Positions 8,846 to 17,615 are shown, numbered from the stretch's first letter. The stretch: DNA of 64,000 nucleotides from Pelagibius litoralis (GCF_011683915.1 NZ_JAAQPH010000003.1:186001-250000), one strand, 5' to 3'. The notes: generated by a model not told the origin, from the sequence alone. Program-made: numbers and translations.

Positions 8846-9808
8846 GTGAACTGGATCACCAACTACGTCAGGCCCAAGATCCGCGCCCTGGTCACCAAGC
8901 CGGACGTGCCCGATAACCTCTGGGAAAAGTGCAGCAGCTGCAGCCAGATGATCTTTCATCGCGAGCTGGAATCGAACCTCAGGGTCTGCCCGCACTGCGG
9001 TTATCACATGCGCATTCCGGCGCGCCGGCGCCTGGAAATGCTGTTCGACGAGGGGGCCTTCAAGACCATCGAACTGCCGGACGTGCCGCTGGATCCCCTG
9101 AAGTTCCGCGACCGCAAACGCTATACCGACCGCCTGCGCGAGGCGCAGGCGAAGAACGGCGGCGACGAAGCCATCATCGTCGCCCACGGTGATATCGGCG
9201 GCCAGCCCAGCGTGATCGCGGTCTTCAACTTCGCCTTCATGGGCGGCTCCATGGGCATCGCCGTGGGCGAAGGCCTGCTGGCGGCGGCGCGCCTGGCGGT
9301 ACTGCAGGAAGCCACCCTCATCGTCGTTCCCGCCTCCGGCGGCGCGCGCATGCAGGAGGGCATTCTCTCCCTCATGCAGATGCCGCGCTCGGTCGCCGCG
9401 GTTGAGATCGTCAAGGAAGCGGGCCTGCCTTACCTAGTCATCCTGACCGACCCGACCACCGGCGGCGTCTCCGCCTCATTCGCCATGCTGGGCGATGTGG
9501 CCATGGCCGAACCCGGCGCCATCGTCGGCTTCGCCGGACAGCGGGTGATCGAGGAAACCATCCGCGAATCCCTGCCCGAGGGTTTCCAGCGCGCCGAGTA
9601 CCTGCTGGAACATGGCATGGTGGATATGGTGGTGCCGCGCGCCGAACTGCGCGACACCCTGACACGGATCATAAAGTTGCTGCGCGACAAGACGCCAAGC
9701 GCCGAGGTGGTGGTCCTGCCGCGCGGCGGGGGTGCGGAGGCGGCGGAAGAGGTCACGCCCGAAATTCCGCCCCTGCCGTCGGAAGAGGGCAGCGACGCCC
9801 GTAGCTGA
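8846..9808 (+). CDS. accD: Acetyl-CoA carboxylase carboxyltransferase beta subunit
   Basis: The 320-residue protein starts at a GTG preceded by a good RBS (ggaggg). A four-cysteine zinc ribbon is visible (Cys29, Cys32, Cys48, Cys51 in CSSC and CPHCG), followed by the crotonase-like carboxyltransferase core with FMGGSMGIAVGE, SGGARMQEGILSLMQM and DPTTGGVSASFAMLGD. With AccA it transfers the carboxyl group from biotin to acetyl-CoA, forming malonyl-CoA for fatty-acid synthesis. The C-terminal tail (about residues 285-320) is acidic and low-complexity, longer than the minimal family core. It lies between trpA and folC, as in many proteobacteria. Confidence 0.97.
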   Translation: MNWITNYVRPKIRALVTKPDVPDNLWEKCSSCSQMIFHRELESNLRVCPHCGYHMRIPARRRLEMLFDEGAFKTIELPDVPLDPLKFRDRKRYTDRLREAQAKNGGDEAIIVAHGDIGGQPSVIAVFNFAFMGGSMGIAVGEGLLAAARLAVLQEATLIVVPASGGARMQEGILSLMQMPRSVAAVEIVKEAGLPYLVILTDPTTGGVSASFAMLGDVAMAEPGAIVGFAGQRVIEETIRESLPEGFQRAEYLLEHGMVDMVVPRAELRDTLTRIIKLLRDKTPSAEVVVLPRGGGAEAAEEVTPEIPPLPSEEGSDARS

Positions 9809-9852
9809 CGGCACGCTGCGCTGTACGAAGACCCGCCGATATCACCTGTGAC

Positions 9853-11151
9853 ATGACAACCAGCGACAGGGTCCTGGAACGCCTGACCCGGCTGCACCCG
9901 AAGGTCATCGACCTCTCGCTCGGTCGAATCGAGCGGCTGCTGGAACGTCTGGACCATCCGGAACAACGGTTGGCCCCGGTGGTCCACGTTGCCGGCACCA
10001 ACGGCAAAGGATCGCTGCTGGCCTTCCTGCGGGCCATGCTGGAGGCCGGCGGCCAGCGCGTGCAGGCCTACACATCACCCCATCTGGTGCGCTTCCACGA
10101 GCGCATCCGGCTGGCGTCCGGCCTCATCGACGAGGCGGCGCTGATCGCCCTGCTGGAGCGCTGCGAGGCCGCCAACGGACCGGAACCCATCACCTTCTTC
10201 GAGGTCACCACCGCCGCCGCCTTCCTGGCCTTCGCCGAAGATGCCGCCAACGAAGAGGGTGCCGATATCCTGTTGCTGGAAACCGGGCTCGGCGGGCGGC
10301 TGGACGCCACCAATATGATCGACCGCCCGGCCCTTACGGCGATCACCCCCATCGCCCTCGACCACCAGCAGTTTCTCGGCGACACCCTGGCCGCCATCGC
10401 CGGCGAAAAGGCCGGCATCCTGAAGCCCGGCGTCACCTGCGTCGTCGCCCCGCAGGAAGCCGAGGCCCTGGCGGTCATCGAAGAAAGGGCGGCCGCGGTC
10501 GGCGCAGCCCTGCACATTCATGGCCGCGACTGGACCTTTGCAGCAACCAAAGATGGCTTTCGTTTTGAGGATGCGAACGGCGTTCGCCACCTTCCGGCGC
10601 CGTCCCTGCGCGGGCCGCATCAGATCGCCAACGCCGCCCTGGCCGTTGCCTGCGCCAGCCAGCTCCCCGGCTTCGGCCTGGACGGCCGGGCCCTTGCCGC
10701 CGGGATCGCCGGGGCAAGCTGGCCCGGCCGCCTGCAACGCCTGACCGAGGGGCCGCTGGCGACGATGCTGCCGCCGGGCTGGGAAGTCTGGCTAGACGGC
10801 GGCCACAACCCGGCTGCCGGGGCGGCCCTGGCAGAAGCGCTGGCGGGCTGGCGCGACCGGCCCCTGCATCTGGTCTACGGCATGTTGAACACCAAGGGCG
10901 CAGAAGGCTTCCTGCGGCCCCTGGCGCCCCTGGCCGCGAACCTGCAGGCCGTGACGATCCCCGGCGAAGCGGCCAGCCTGAGCGCCGAGGCAGCGGCACA
11001 GCATGCGGCGACGGCGGGTTTTGAAGCCGTCCCGGCAACCTCCGTCACCGAGGCGCTCAGCGCCATCGTCGCCGCGGCGCAAGCACCTGGCCGCATCCTG
11101 ATCTGCGGCTCCCTCTATCTCGCAGGAAAGATCCTGGCCGACAACGGCTAG
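9853..11151 (+). CDS. folC: Bifunctional dihydrofolate / folylpolyglutamate synthase
   Basis: The 432-residue protein carries the FolC signature VVHVAGTNGKGS (P-loop at 48-54) and QVQAYTSPHLVRFHERIR-type residues at 70-86. ETGLGGRLDATN, TAITPIALDHQQFLGDT and GEKAGILKPG follow, then DGGHNPAA in the C-terminal ligase domain. It adds glutamate to dihydropteroate and to folates with ATP in the cytosol. Mur-ligase-type domains are complete and the length is usual. It is the last gene of the trp-acc-fol run; the intergenic region behind it carries a large palindromic repeat. Confidence 0.96.
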   Translation: MTTSDRVLERLTRLHPKVIDLSLGRIERLLERLDHPEQRLAPVVHVAGTNGKGSLLAFLRAMLEAGGQRVQAYTSPHLVRFHERIRLASGLIDEAALIALLERCEAANGPEPITFFEVTTAAAFLAFAEDAANEEGADILLLETGLGGRLDATNMIDRPALTAITPIALDHQQFLGDTLAAIAGEKAGILKPGVTCVVAPQEAEALAVIEERAAAVGAALHIHGRDWTFAATKDGFRFEDANGVRHLPAPSLRGPHQIANAALAVACASQLPGFGLDGRALAAGIAGASWPGRLQRLTEGPLATMLPPGWEVWLDGGHNPAAGAALAEALAGWRDRPLHLVYGMLNTKGAEGFLRPLAPLAANLQAVTIPGEAASLSAEAAAQHAATAGFEAVPATSVTEALSAIVAAAQAPGRILICGSLYLAGKILADNG

Positions 11152-11192
11152 AACGCTTTCAGAAGGCCCCGTTGCGACCACTATCCCCGGTC

Positions 11193-11297
11193 GTCACCCC
11201 GGACTTGATCCTGGGTCCATGCCGGCGACCGTCACGGTGCTGACCGGCAAAGACCACGCAAACGGAACGATGGATCCCGGATCAAGTCCGGGATGAC
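11193..11297. repeat. REP-like intergenic palindrome with 28-bp arms
   Basis: Arms at 11193-11220 and 11270-11297 are inverted copies matching at 25 of 28 positions, separated by 49 bases. Each arm contains a smaller near-palindrome (cccggatcaagtccggg). A single half-like copy occurs at 16971-16997. It lies between the convergent ends of folC and the lysR-type gene and could form a bidirectional stem-loop ending both transcripts. GTCATCCCGGACTTGATCCGGG-like palindromes are a known class of dispersed repeat in alphaproteobacteria. Confidence 0.75.
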
Positions 11298-11329
11298 CAA
11301 AAAAGTATCTTGTTGGATAAAACCGTTCC

Positions 11330-12229
11330 TTAGCCGACGAGGTCTTCCGCCTGTTCGGCCAGGTGGTCGATGAAGCGTTGCTTCACCGGGGTCAGGGTCT
11401 CGCGGTTCCAGGCCGCCAGGGTCGGCACCGTGACGGCGCAGTCTTTGAGGGGCCGGGTTTCCAGGCCCCGGCGCAGGCAATTCTCGATGGCTTTGGCCTG
11501 GATCGAGATGCCCATCTCACAGGCGATCAGGCCGAAAATCCCCTCGCTGTTGGACGCCGTCTGCACCACGTCGGGCTGAAAACCGGCGTCCCGGCAAAGG
11601 CGGTAGAGGTGGTCGTGGTAGTAGGTCCAGTTGGAGGTGGTGCCGAGGACGAAGGGCTCGCCGGCCAGGGCGTCCAGCGCGATCTCCCGCTCCTTCACCA
11701 GGGGGTGGCTCGCATAGAGGATCACGATAAAGCCATCATGCTGCACCGCCAGGCTGTCGAGCCCCGGCTGCAGCATCGGCCCGGTGACGAAGCCGAAATC
11801 GAGCGCGCCGGCTTCCAGGTCCTTCAACTGGGCCTCGGTATAGTCGTGGCGCGGCTCCAGCGTCACCTCCGGATAGCGCTGGCGGAACGACTTCAGGATC
11901 TGCGGCAGGCGCCCGGCGATGGCGATGTCGGTGTAGCCGATCACCAGGTGGCCCTTCTCCCCCGTCGTCGCCTTCTGCGCCTGATCGATGGCGCCGTCCA
12001 TATACGTCAAAGCCGTGGAACAGCCGCGCAGGAAGTTGGCCCCGGCATAGGTCAGGGCGACATGGCGGTTGCTGCGCTCAAACAACTGCACGCCGACCTC
12101 GGTCTCGATATGGCGGATCGCCCGGCTGAGGGCCGGCTGGCTGATGTTCAGGCGCTCCGCCGCGCGCCGGAAATGCAGCTCCTCGGCAACCGCGACGAAG
12201 TAGCGGATATGGCGCATCCCGATGTGCAT
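11330..12229 (-). CDS. LysR-family transcriptional regulator
   Basis: The 299-residue protein has the LysR winged-helix domain at its N-terminus (RHIRYFVAVAEELHFRRAAE, then LNISQPALSRAIRHIE and LFERSNRHVALT) and a periplasmic-binding-protein-like effector domain from about residue 90. It diverges from the TRAP transporter operon starting at 12334, with 104 bases between them. Such regulators usually control the divergent operon and themselves; here the inducer would be the transported compound or a product of the downstream deacylase (inference). A second in-frame ATG four codons in is an alternative start. Its 3' end faces folC. Confidence 0.92.
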   Translation of the reverse strand: MHIGMRHIRYFVAVAEELHFRRAAERLNISQPALSRAIRHIETEVGVQLFERSNRHVALTYAGANFLRGCSTALTYMDGAIDQAQKATTGEKGHLVIGYTDIAIAGRLPQILKSFRQRYPEVTLEPRHDYTEAQLKDLEAGALDFGFVTGPMLQPGLDSLAVQHDGFIVILYASHPLVKEREIALDALAGEPFVLGTTSNWTYYHDHLYRLCRDAGFQPDVVQTASNSEGIFGLIACEMGISIQAKAIENCLRRGLETRPLKDCAVTVPTLAAWNRETLTPVKQRFIDHLAEQAEDLVG

Positions 12230-12278
12230 GATGCAATTCCGGTATCAATAGAGGCCTGATTACTATTATACGCAGCAA

Positions 12279-12293
12279 CATAGCCCCGCTATG
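12279..12293. promoter_or_regulatory. Candidate LysR operator: 15-bp dyad in the divergent lysR-dctP region
   Basis: CATAGCcccGCTATG is a perfect 6-bp inverted repeat with a 3-base spacer, 41 bases before the dctP start and 50 bases from the lysR start. Its outer A/T-flanked symmetry is compatible with LysR-type sites. The same gap contains an AT-rich stretch (gattactattatac at 12258-12271) that could supply a -10 element. Assignment to the LysR protein is inferred from location only. Confidence 0.4.
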
Positions 12294-12333
12294 GTTTTCG
12301 TCATAAACCTGAAAAAGAACGGGGAGCATCATC

Positions 12334-13347
12334 ATGATCAGGGGATTAACGCGCGCCGCGACGCTTGGCGCTCTGGCCGCTGCCGTATTGGCTCTGGCGC
12401 CCGCCGACAAGGCCCGGGCCGCTGAAAAGGTCACGCTGAACCTGGGTTGGGCGACGCCTTTGGATTCCGACTACGGTATCCTGGCCAAGAAATTCGAGGA
12501 ACTGACCGAAAGCTACTCCAACGGTTCCGTCGACGTGAAACTGCGCTGCTGCGCGCAGATCGGCACCGAGGACGATGCCTTCAAGGCCCTCCAGCTCGGC
12601 ACCGTAGACGCCTATTTCATTTCCCAGAACAACGTCTCGCCGCACTGGCCGCTGATGGACGTCTTCGTTCTGCCCTACATCTTCCAGAATACCGACCACC
12701 TGCTGACCGTGGCCGGCGGCCCGGTCGGCCAGAAGATCCGCGACAAGCTGCAGGCCGACACCAGCGTTCACCTGCTGACCTTCGGCGGGCCCGGCTATCG
12801 CGACATGTTCAACTCCCGCCGCCCGGTGAACACCATCGAGGATCTCGCCGGCCTGAAGCTGCGGGTGCCCAAGAACGAGGTGATGCTGGCGACCTTCGAG
12901 GCCTTCGGCGCCGAGCCGGTGCCGCTGGCCTGGTCGGAAACCCCAACGGCATTGCAGACCGGCACCATCGACGGTGGCGACAACGGCACCTCGGTGATCC
13001 GCGAGATGAAGTTCTTCGAGTTCGCCAAGCACCTGATCATCCTGGATCACTTCGCCGGCTTCGCACCGATCTTCGCCTCCAACCGCCTGATGGAAAAGCT
13101 CGACGCCGACCAGAAGGCCGCCGTCCTGCGCGCCGCCAAGGAAGCCGGCGAGTTCCACACCAAGGTGAAGCTGGAAGAGATCGAGTCGATCCGCAGCTGG
13201 CTCTCGAACGAAGGCGGCATGACGGTCACGCGGCCCGACCGCGCGCCTTTCATCGCCGCGGCGCAGAAGGTGCAGCAGCAGTTCGCCGCCGACCGGGGTG
13301 ACGAGTTCAAGGCCCTGGTCGACGAGATCCAGGCGGCGGCCCAATAG
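12334..13347 (+). CDS. dctP: TRAP transporter substrate-binding protein (DctP type)
   Basis: The 337-residue protein starts after a strong RBS (ggggag) with a signal peptide (MIRGLTRAATLGALAAAVLA, cleavage near ARA-AEK at about residue 30). The mature part shows the DctP fold: EKVTLNLGWATPLDSDYGI, FKALQLGTVDAYFIS, then the substrate-contact region EDLAGLKLRVPKNEVM with the conserved arginine that binds a carboxylate, and WSETPTALQTGTIDGGDNG. It captures a carboxylate-bearing solute in the periplasm for the DctQM permease. The solute is not readable from sequence, but the downstream N-acyl-D-amino-acid deacylase suggests an N-acyl amino acid or related amide (inference). Confidence 0.93.
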   Translation: MIRGLTRAATLGALAAAVLALAPADKARAAEKVTLNLGWATPLDSDYGILAKKFEELTESYSNGSVDVKLRCCAQIGTEDDAFKALQLGTVDAYFISQNNVSPHWPLMDVFVLPYIFQNTDHLLTVAGGPVGQKIRDKLQADTSVHLLTFGGPGYRDMFNSRRPVNTIEDLAGLKLRVPKNEVMLATFEAFGAEPVPLAWSETPTALQTGTIDGGDNGTSVIREMKFFEFAKHLIILDHFAGFAPIFASNRLMEKLDADQKAAVLRAAKEAGEFHTKVKLEEIESIRSWLSNEGGMTVTRPDRAPFIAAAQKVQQQFAADRGDEFKALVDEIQAAAQ

Positions 13348-13366
13348 TATCCCTGTCGATGAAACT

Positions 13367-13405
13367 CGGGCGGGATTGCCGCTTCGGCGCTCCCGCCCGT
13401 CTTTT
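13367..13405 (+). terminator. Intrinsic terminator / attenuator between dctP and dctQ
   Basis: A 9-bp perfect stem (cgggcggga at 13367-13375 and tcccgcccg at 13391-13399) is followed by tcttttcc. It sits 20 bases after the dctP stop and 60 bases before the dctQ start. Partial termination here would yield more binding protein than permease, a common arrangement in binding-protein-dependent transporters. Confidence 0.75.
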
Positions 13406-13458
13406 CCAGAACAACGGTTTCATCCCCGACTGACGGGCGACTGAGCGGAGGCACCTGC

Positions 13459-14013
13459 GTGATTAAACGCGGCCTGCATCTCATCGAGCGGCATTTCGAA
13501 GAGGCGCTTTCCTGCCTCGGCCTCGCGGTCATGGCGTCCTGCGTCTTCCTGCAGGTCATCATGCGCTACGGTTTCAACTCGGCCCTGCAGTGGTCGGAGG
13601 AAGTTGCCGCCATCGCCATGGTCTGGGCGGTCTATATGGGCGCGGTGCTGTGTGTGCGCGAACGCTTCCACATCCGCATCATGGCCGGCGTGATGCTGTT
13701 GCCGGTGAAGGCGGCGACGGCGGTCGTGGTTCTGGCCGATGCCATCTGGCTCGGCTTTTCGCTCTTCATGGTGAACATCAGCATCGAATACCTCGGCGTG
13801 CTCTGGACCTATACCTCGACCACACCGCGCCTGGGCATCAACGAGTTCTATCCGCAGTCCATCGTCTTCATCGGCTACACGCTGATGATCGTCCGGCTGA
13901 TCCAGCTCTATATCGGCTGGTGGCGCGGCGGACGCCGCGGCGTACCGGGCATGCGACCGGAGCATGATCACAAACCGCCAGAGGGGCTGAACGCCGGGGG
14001 CCCCGGGCGATGA
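13459..14013 (+). CDS. dctQ: TRAP transporter small permease subunit (DctQ type)
   Basis: The 184-residue protein has four hydrophobic segments and the DctQ hallmark region: VFLQVIMRYGFNSALQWSEE around residues 30-49, followed by a membrane segment and RERFHIRI. It forms the small membrane subunit that joins DctM in the sodium-driven TRAP permease. The GTG at 13459 is the start (RBS ggagg at 13447-13451). The C-terminal tail is hydrophilic and basic. It overlaps dctM by four bases (ATGA), which fits translational coupling. Confidence 0.9.
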   Translation: MIKRGLHLIERHFEEALSCLGLAVMASCVFLQVIMRYGFNSALQWSEEVAAIAMVWAVYMGAVLCVRERFHIRIMAGVMLLPVKAATAVVVLADAIWLGFSLFMVNISIEYLGVLWTYTSTTPRLGINEFYPQSIVFIGYTLMIVRLIQLYIGWWRGGRRGVPGMRPEHDHKPPEGLNAGGPGR

Positions 14014-15302
14014 ACGAACTGCTGATCATCGCCCTGGTCTTCACGGTGCTCACCGTGATCGGCGTGCCGCTGTTCGCCGCCGTCGGGGTCAGCACCATCC
14101 TGGCGCTGTTCCTGATCGACATCCCCTATACCCTGATGGCGCAGACCGGCTACACCAGCCTGACGCCCTTTCCGCTGCTCACCATTCCGCTGTTCGTGCT
14201 GGCCGGGCGCCTGATGGAGGTCGGCGGCATGGCCACGCGCCTGATTTCCATCGCCACCAACCTGGTCGGCGCCTATCGCGGCAGCCTCGGCCTGGTCACG
14301 GTCTTTGCCTGCATGCTGTTCGCCGCGCTGTCCGGTTCCGGCCCGGCCACCACGGCGGCCATCGGTTCGGTCACCATTCCGGCGATGCGGCGCGACGGCT
14401 ACGCGACGCCCTTTGCCGCTGCCATCGCCGCTTCCGCCGGGGCGCTGGGCAGCGTGATCCCGCCCAGCAACCTGATGATCATCTACGGCCTGGTCTCGGA
14501 AACCTCGATCCCCCGCCTGTTCCTCGCCGGCGTCGTTCCGGGCATCGTGGTGACGATCTTCCTAATGATCACCACCTACATCATCGCCCGGCGCAGGGGT
14601 TACGGCGGCTCGGGCGACGCCTTTTCCTGGACGCCCTTCCTGCAGGCGCTCTGGGCCGGCAAGTGGGCCATCGGCGCGCCGGTGCTGATCCTCGGCGGCA
14701 TCTACGGCGGCGCCTTCACACCGACCGAAGCGGCCGCCGTCGCCGTGTTCTACGCCCTCTTCGTCGGGCGCTTCGTCTACAAGGAACTGACCGCGAAAAA
14801 GATCCTGGAGAGCCTGCGCTTCACCGCCCTGATGGCCGGCCTGCTGATCCTGCTGACACCCACCCTTGCCTTCGGGCAGCTCTCGGCCTTCTACGACGTG
14901 CCGACGGCGGTGGAAGCGGCGATCACCAGCGTCACCTCCAGTCCGATCCTGATCATGATGTTCATCGGCATCTTCTACATCATCATCGGCACCTTCATGG
15001 AATCGCTGGCGCAGATCATTCTCTTCACGGCGGTCTTCCTGCCGCTGGTTCAGAGCCTGGGGGTCGACCCGGTGCTGTTCGGGGTCTTCACCGTGATGAC
15101 CTGCGAGATCGGTTTCCTGACCCCGCCGCTGGGCGGCAACCTGAATGTCGCCTCGCGGATCTCCGGGATCAGCATCGAAAGCATATCGGTGGCGGTCCTG
15201 CCGTTCATCCTGGCCTACGTGCTGGGCCTGCTGTTCATGATTTTCATTCCCGAGGCCACCCTCTGGCTGCCCGATGCGGTCTACGGCGTCGCAGCCTACT
15301 AA
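14010..15302 (+). CDS. dctM: TRAP transporter large permease subunit (DctM type)
   Basis: The 430-residue protein has about a dozen membrane segments and the DctM family motifs: GYTSLTPFPLLTIPLFVLAG, the ALSGSGPATTAAIGSV loop, IPPSNLMIIYG, and GTFMESLAQIILFTAVFLP with the GxxME motif thought to take part in Na+/substrate coupling. It is the ion-coupled translocation subunit in the inner membrane. It overlaps dctQ, and the deacylase gene starts 33 bases after its stop on the same strand. Confidence 0.95.
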   Translation: MNELLIIALVFTVLTVIGVPLFAAVGVSTILALFLIDIPYTLMAQTGYTSLTPFPLLTIPLFVLAGRLMEVGGMATRLISIATNLVGAYRGSLGLVTVFACMLFAALSGSGPATTAAIGSVTIPAMRRDGYATPFAAAIAASAGALGSVIPPSNLMIIYGLVSETSIPRLFLAGVVPGIVVTIFLMITTYIIARRRGYGGSGDAFSWTPFLQALWAGKWAIGAPVLILGGIYGGAFTPTEAAAVAVFYALFVGRFVYKELTAKKILESLRFTALMAGLLILLTPTLAFGQLSAFYDVPTAVEAAITSVTSSPILIMMFIGIFYIIIGTFMESLAQIILFTAVFLPLVQSLGVDPVLFGVFTVMTCEIGFLTPPLGGNLNVASRISGISIESISVAVLPFILAYVLGLLFMIFIPEATLWLPDAVYGVAAY

Positions 15303-15335
15303 GAGCGCGCAAGAACCAATGAGAGAATCCTAGAG

Positions 15336-16931
15336 ATGCTGGATAAGATTCTGGAAGGCGGCCTGGTCTTCGACGGCAACGGCAAAGCCGGCGTTGAAAC
15401 CGACATCGGCATCCGCGGCGAGCGCATCGCCGAAATCGGCGATCTCTCGGGAAGCACCGCCGCGCAACGCATCTCCGTCGCCGGCCTGGCGGTTGCGCCC
15501 GGCTTCATCGACCTGCATACCCATTCCGACTTCACCCTGGCGGCCAACGGCCGCGCCGAGAGCCAGGTACACCAGGGCGTCACCACAGAGGTGGTCGGCC
15601 AGTGCGGCGTTTCCTGCGCGCCCGCGCGCAGCCGCCGGGACGTCGAACTGATGTCTCCCGGCTTCCTGCCCGGCGCGGTAGAGGCCGACTGGCTGAGTTT
15701 CGGTGAATACCTGGATCACCTCGCCGGCAAACCGCTGGGCGTCAACGTGGCCGCCTTCGTCGGCCATGGTACGATTCACCGCGCGGTGCTGGGCGACGCC
15801 CTGCGGCCGGCCCGCGACGAGGAGGTCGAGGCCATGGCCCTGCTGCTGGAACAGAGCCTCGACGAGGGCGCCTACGGTTTCTCCTCGGGCCTCGAGTACT
15901 GGCCCGGCAGCCTGGCCACGCCCGATCAACTGGCCCGGCTCTGCGAGAAGGCGGCGGCCAAGGACCTGCTCTATGCCACCCATGTGCGCAACCGCGATAT
16001 CTTCTACGACCTGGGTTTCGGCGAAGCCATGGCAACGGCGCGGGTGTCGGGCGCGCGGCTGCAGATCTCCCACATCCAACCCAAGTACGGCGCTCCCGAT
16101 CACGCGATGGAACACAGCCTGGAAATGATCGAGCGCGCCAGGCGCCAGGGTGTCGATGTCGCCTGCGACGTCATTCCGCACGACTGGTCGCATACGCGCG
16201 TCCTGGCCATCCTGCCGCAGTGGGCGCAGGAAGGCGGGCTTGAGGCCGTTCGCGGCCGGCTGAAGGACCGCGAGACCCGCGAGAAAATCAAACGCAATCC
16301 GCGCCCGATGTGGCGCCTGGTCAGCGCCGGCCTTTGGGATGAGATCGTTGTGATGCAGTCGGAAGCCAACCACGACCTGGTCGGCAGGAGCCTGGCGGAG
16401 ATCGCCAGCCTGCGAAACTGCGACCCCTACGATGCGGCGCTGGACCTGCTTCTGGAGGAAGAGGGCGAGGCGATGAACCACCTGATGTGGACCTCGCATT
16501 CCTTTTCCGACGACGACATCAAACTGGCGCTTTCGGGTACCGACTGCGCGGTCATCTCCGACACCCTGGCCTTGGCGCCCTACGGCTGCCTGAAACACTC
16601 CATCGGCTCGCTGAGCGGTTACGGCTGGGCCGCCCGTTTCCTGCAGCACTATGTCCGCAAAGAGAAAGTCCTGTCACTGGAAGAAGGGTTGCGCCGTCTC
16701 ACCGGCCTGCCGGCGGACAGGCTGGGCCTGAAAGACCGCGGCCGGCTGGCAAAGGGCAGCTTCGCCGACATCACGGTTTTCGATGATCAGGCGATCGCCA
16801 GCCACTTCGATCTGGCGGAGCCGCGGCGCTATGCCAGCGGCATCGCCCATGTACTGGTGAACGGCCAGTTCGCCCTGCGCGACGGCACCCGCACCGAGAC
16901 CGACAGCGGACAGGTCCTGCGCAGCAACTGA
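15336..16931 (+). CDS. N-acyl-D-amino-acid deacylase / D-aminoacylase-family amidohydrolase
   Basis: The 531-residue protein belongs to the amidohydrolase superfamily. It opens with DKILEGGLVFDGNGKAGVE and GIRGERIAEIGDL, then PGFIDLHTHSDF (metal-binding HxH at about 66-68) and VTTEVVGQCGVSCAP, which contains the family's metal-ligand cysteine. QISHIQPKYG and a C-terminal RGRLAKGSFADITVFD follow. Enzymes of this family hydrolyse N-acyl-D-amino acids or dipeptide-like amides to an amino acid and a carboxylate. Adjacent TRAP genes suggest uptake followed by deacylation. RBS-like gagaatcctagag precedes the ATG. Substrate specificity is not established; a dihydropyrimidinase-like activity is less likely. 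Confidence 0.87.
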   Translation: MLDKILEGGLVFDGNGKAGVETDIGIRGERIAEIGDLSGSTAAQRISVAGLAVAPGFIDLHTHSDFTLAANGRAESQVHQGVTTEVVGQCGVSCAPARSRRDVELMSPGFLPGAVEADWLSFGEYLDHLAGKPLGVNVAAFVGHGTIHRAVLGDALRPARDEEVEAMALLLEQSLDEGAYGFSSGLEYWPGSLATPDQLARLCEKAAAKDLLYATHVRNRDIFYDLGFGEAMATARVSGARLQISHIQPKYGAPDHAMEHSLEMIERARRQGVDVACDVIPHDWSHTRVLAILPQWAQEGGLEAVRGRLKDRETREKIKRNPRPMWRLVSAGLWDEIVVMQSEANHDLVGRSLAEIASLRNCDPYDAALDLLLEEEGEAMNHLMWTSHSFSDDDIKLALSGTDCAVISDTLALAPYGCLKHSIGSLSGYGWAARFLQHYVRKEKVLSLEEGLRRLTGLPADRLGLKDRGRLAKGSFADITVFDDQAIASHFDLAEPRRYASGIAHVLVNGQFALRDGTRTETDSGQVLRSN

Positions 16932-16970
16932 TTTGTTGTTCGTCGCACGGCGTCCGTCACCTCTCTACGC

Positions 16971-16997
16971 GTCACCCCGGATCAAGTCCGGGATGAT
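16971..16997. repeat. REP-like intergenic element, short copy
   Basis: The sequence gtcaccccggatcaagtccg and the following ggatgat shares a 21-base identical core with the right arm of the palindrome at 11270-11297. It forms a small hairpin (cccgga-tcaag-tccggg). It lies between the convergent ends of the deacylase gene and the cysteine-cluster gene. Confidence 0.7.
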
Positions 16998-17069
16998 GGA
17001 AGATGTGGTTGCCTTGGGTGAAACGCGGCCCCTCTTCGAGGCAGCGCTTCAAGGCAGCACGACAGACGC

Positions 17070-17462
17070 TCAGTCGTTGTTGTTGGTGACCGCGATGAAG
17101 TCGGGATCTTCCTGGGCTTCGCGCTCGAACTTCAGAAATTCGTAGTAGCCACAGCGTTTGCGGCCGGGAAAGTCGCGGCAGATCTCGGGCCGTGCCTCAT
17201 AGACCGTGCAGCGGCGCTCATCGGTATCGAAGAAACGGCAGATGCTGCCGAAGTGCTCTTCCTTCTGGTGGCGCAACACCCGCGGCGCCTTCTTCTGACC
17301 CTCTTCCTTGTAACCCTTCTTGGTGAAGCGTTTGTGCGCCTCTTCCTTGGAAAGGTCGAAGTGCTTGGCCAGCCGCTTGATGTCTTTGGGCTTCACATGA
17401 ATGTTCGGATAGGAACAGCAATAGCCCGGACATTTCAAACAGTCGTACTTGGCTTTCCCCAC
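17070..17462 (-). CDS. YkgJ-family cysteine-cluster protein
   Basis: The 130-residue protein has a cysteine pattern typical of the YkgJ / putative zinc- or iron-chelating family: CLKCPGYCC near residues 8-16, then CRFFDTDERRCTVYEARP and the characteristic PEICRDFPG with a final cysteine in RKRCGYYEF. Members are small cytosolic proteins thought to coordinate a metal or Fe-S cluster; the biochemical role is not known. An insertion of basic, Lys/Glu-rich sequence (about residues 25-65) separates the two cysteine clusters. It is monocistronic, downstream of the trxA terminator. Confidence 0.85.
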   Translation of the reverse strand: MGKAKYDCLKCPGYCCSYPNIHVKPKDIKRLAKHFDLSKEEAHKRFTKKGYKEEGQKKAPRVLRHQKEEHFGSICRFFDTDERRCTVYEARPEICRDFPGRKRCGYYEFLKFEREAQEDPDFIAVTNNND

Positions 17463-17571
17463 GGCCGATCCTTACCCCTTGATCCTGAAACCCAAAAAGC
17501 GAGCGCGGACCTTCGTCACTCCCCCGCTTGCTGTCAAGGCCAACCTGACCCGCCGGTGATGAAGAAAGGGT

Positions 17572-17615
17572 GTGCACAAAAGAAGTGGCCCCGCCGGGGG
17601 GACGACGGGGCCACT
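17572..17615 (-). terminator. Intrinsic terminator of the tsaE-addAB-trxA operon
   Basis: A perfect 10-bp stem (agtggccccg at 17584-17593 with cggggccact at 17606-17615) encloses a 12-base loop. On the minus strand it is followed by tcttttgtgcac. It lies about 70 bases beyond the trxA stop. Confidence 0.85.
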
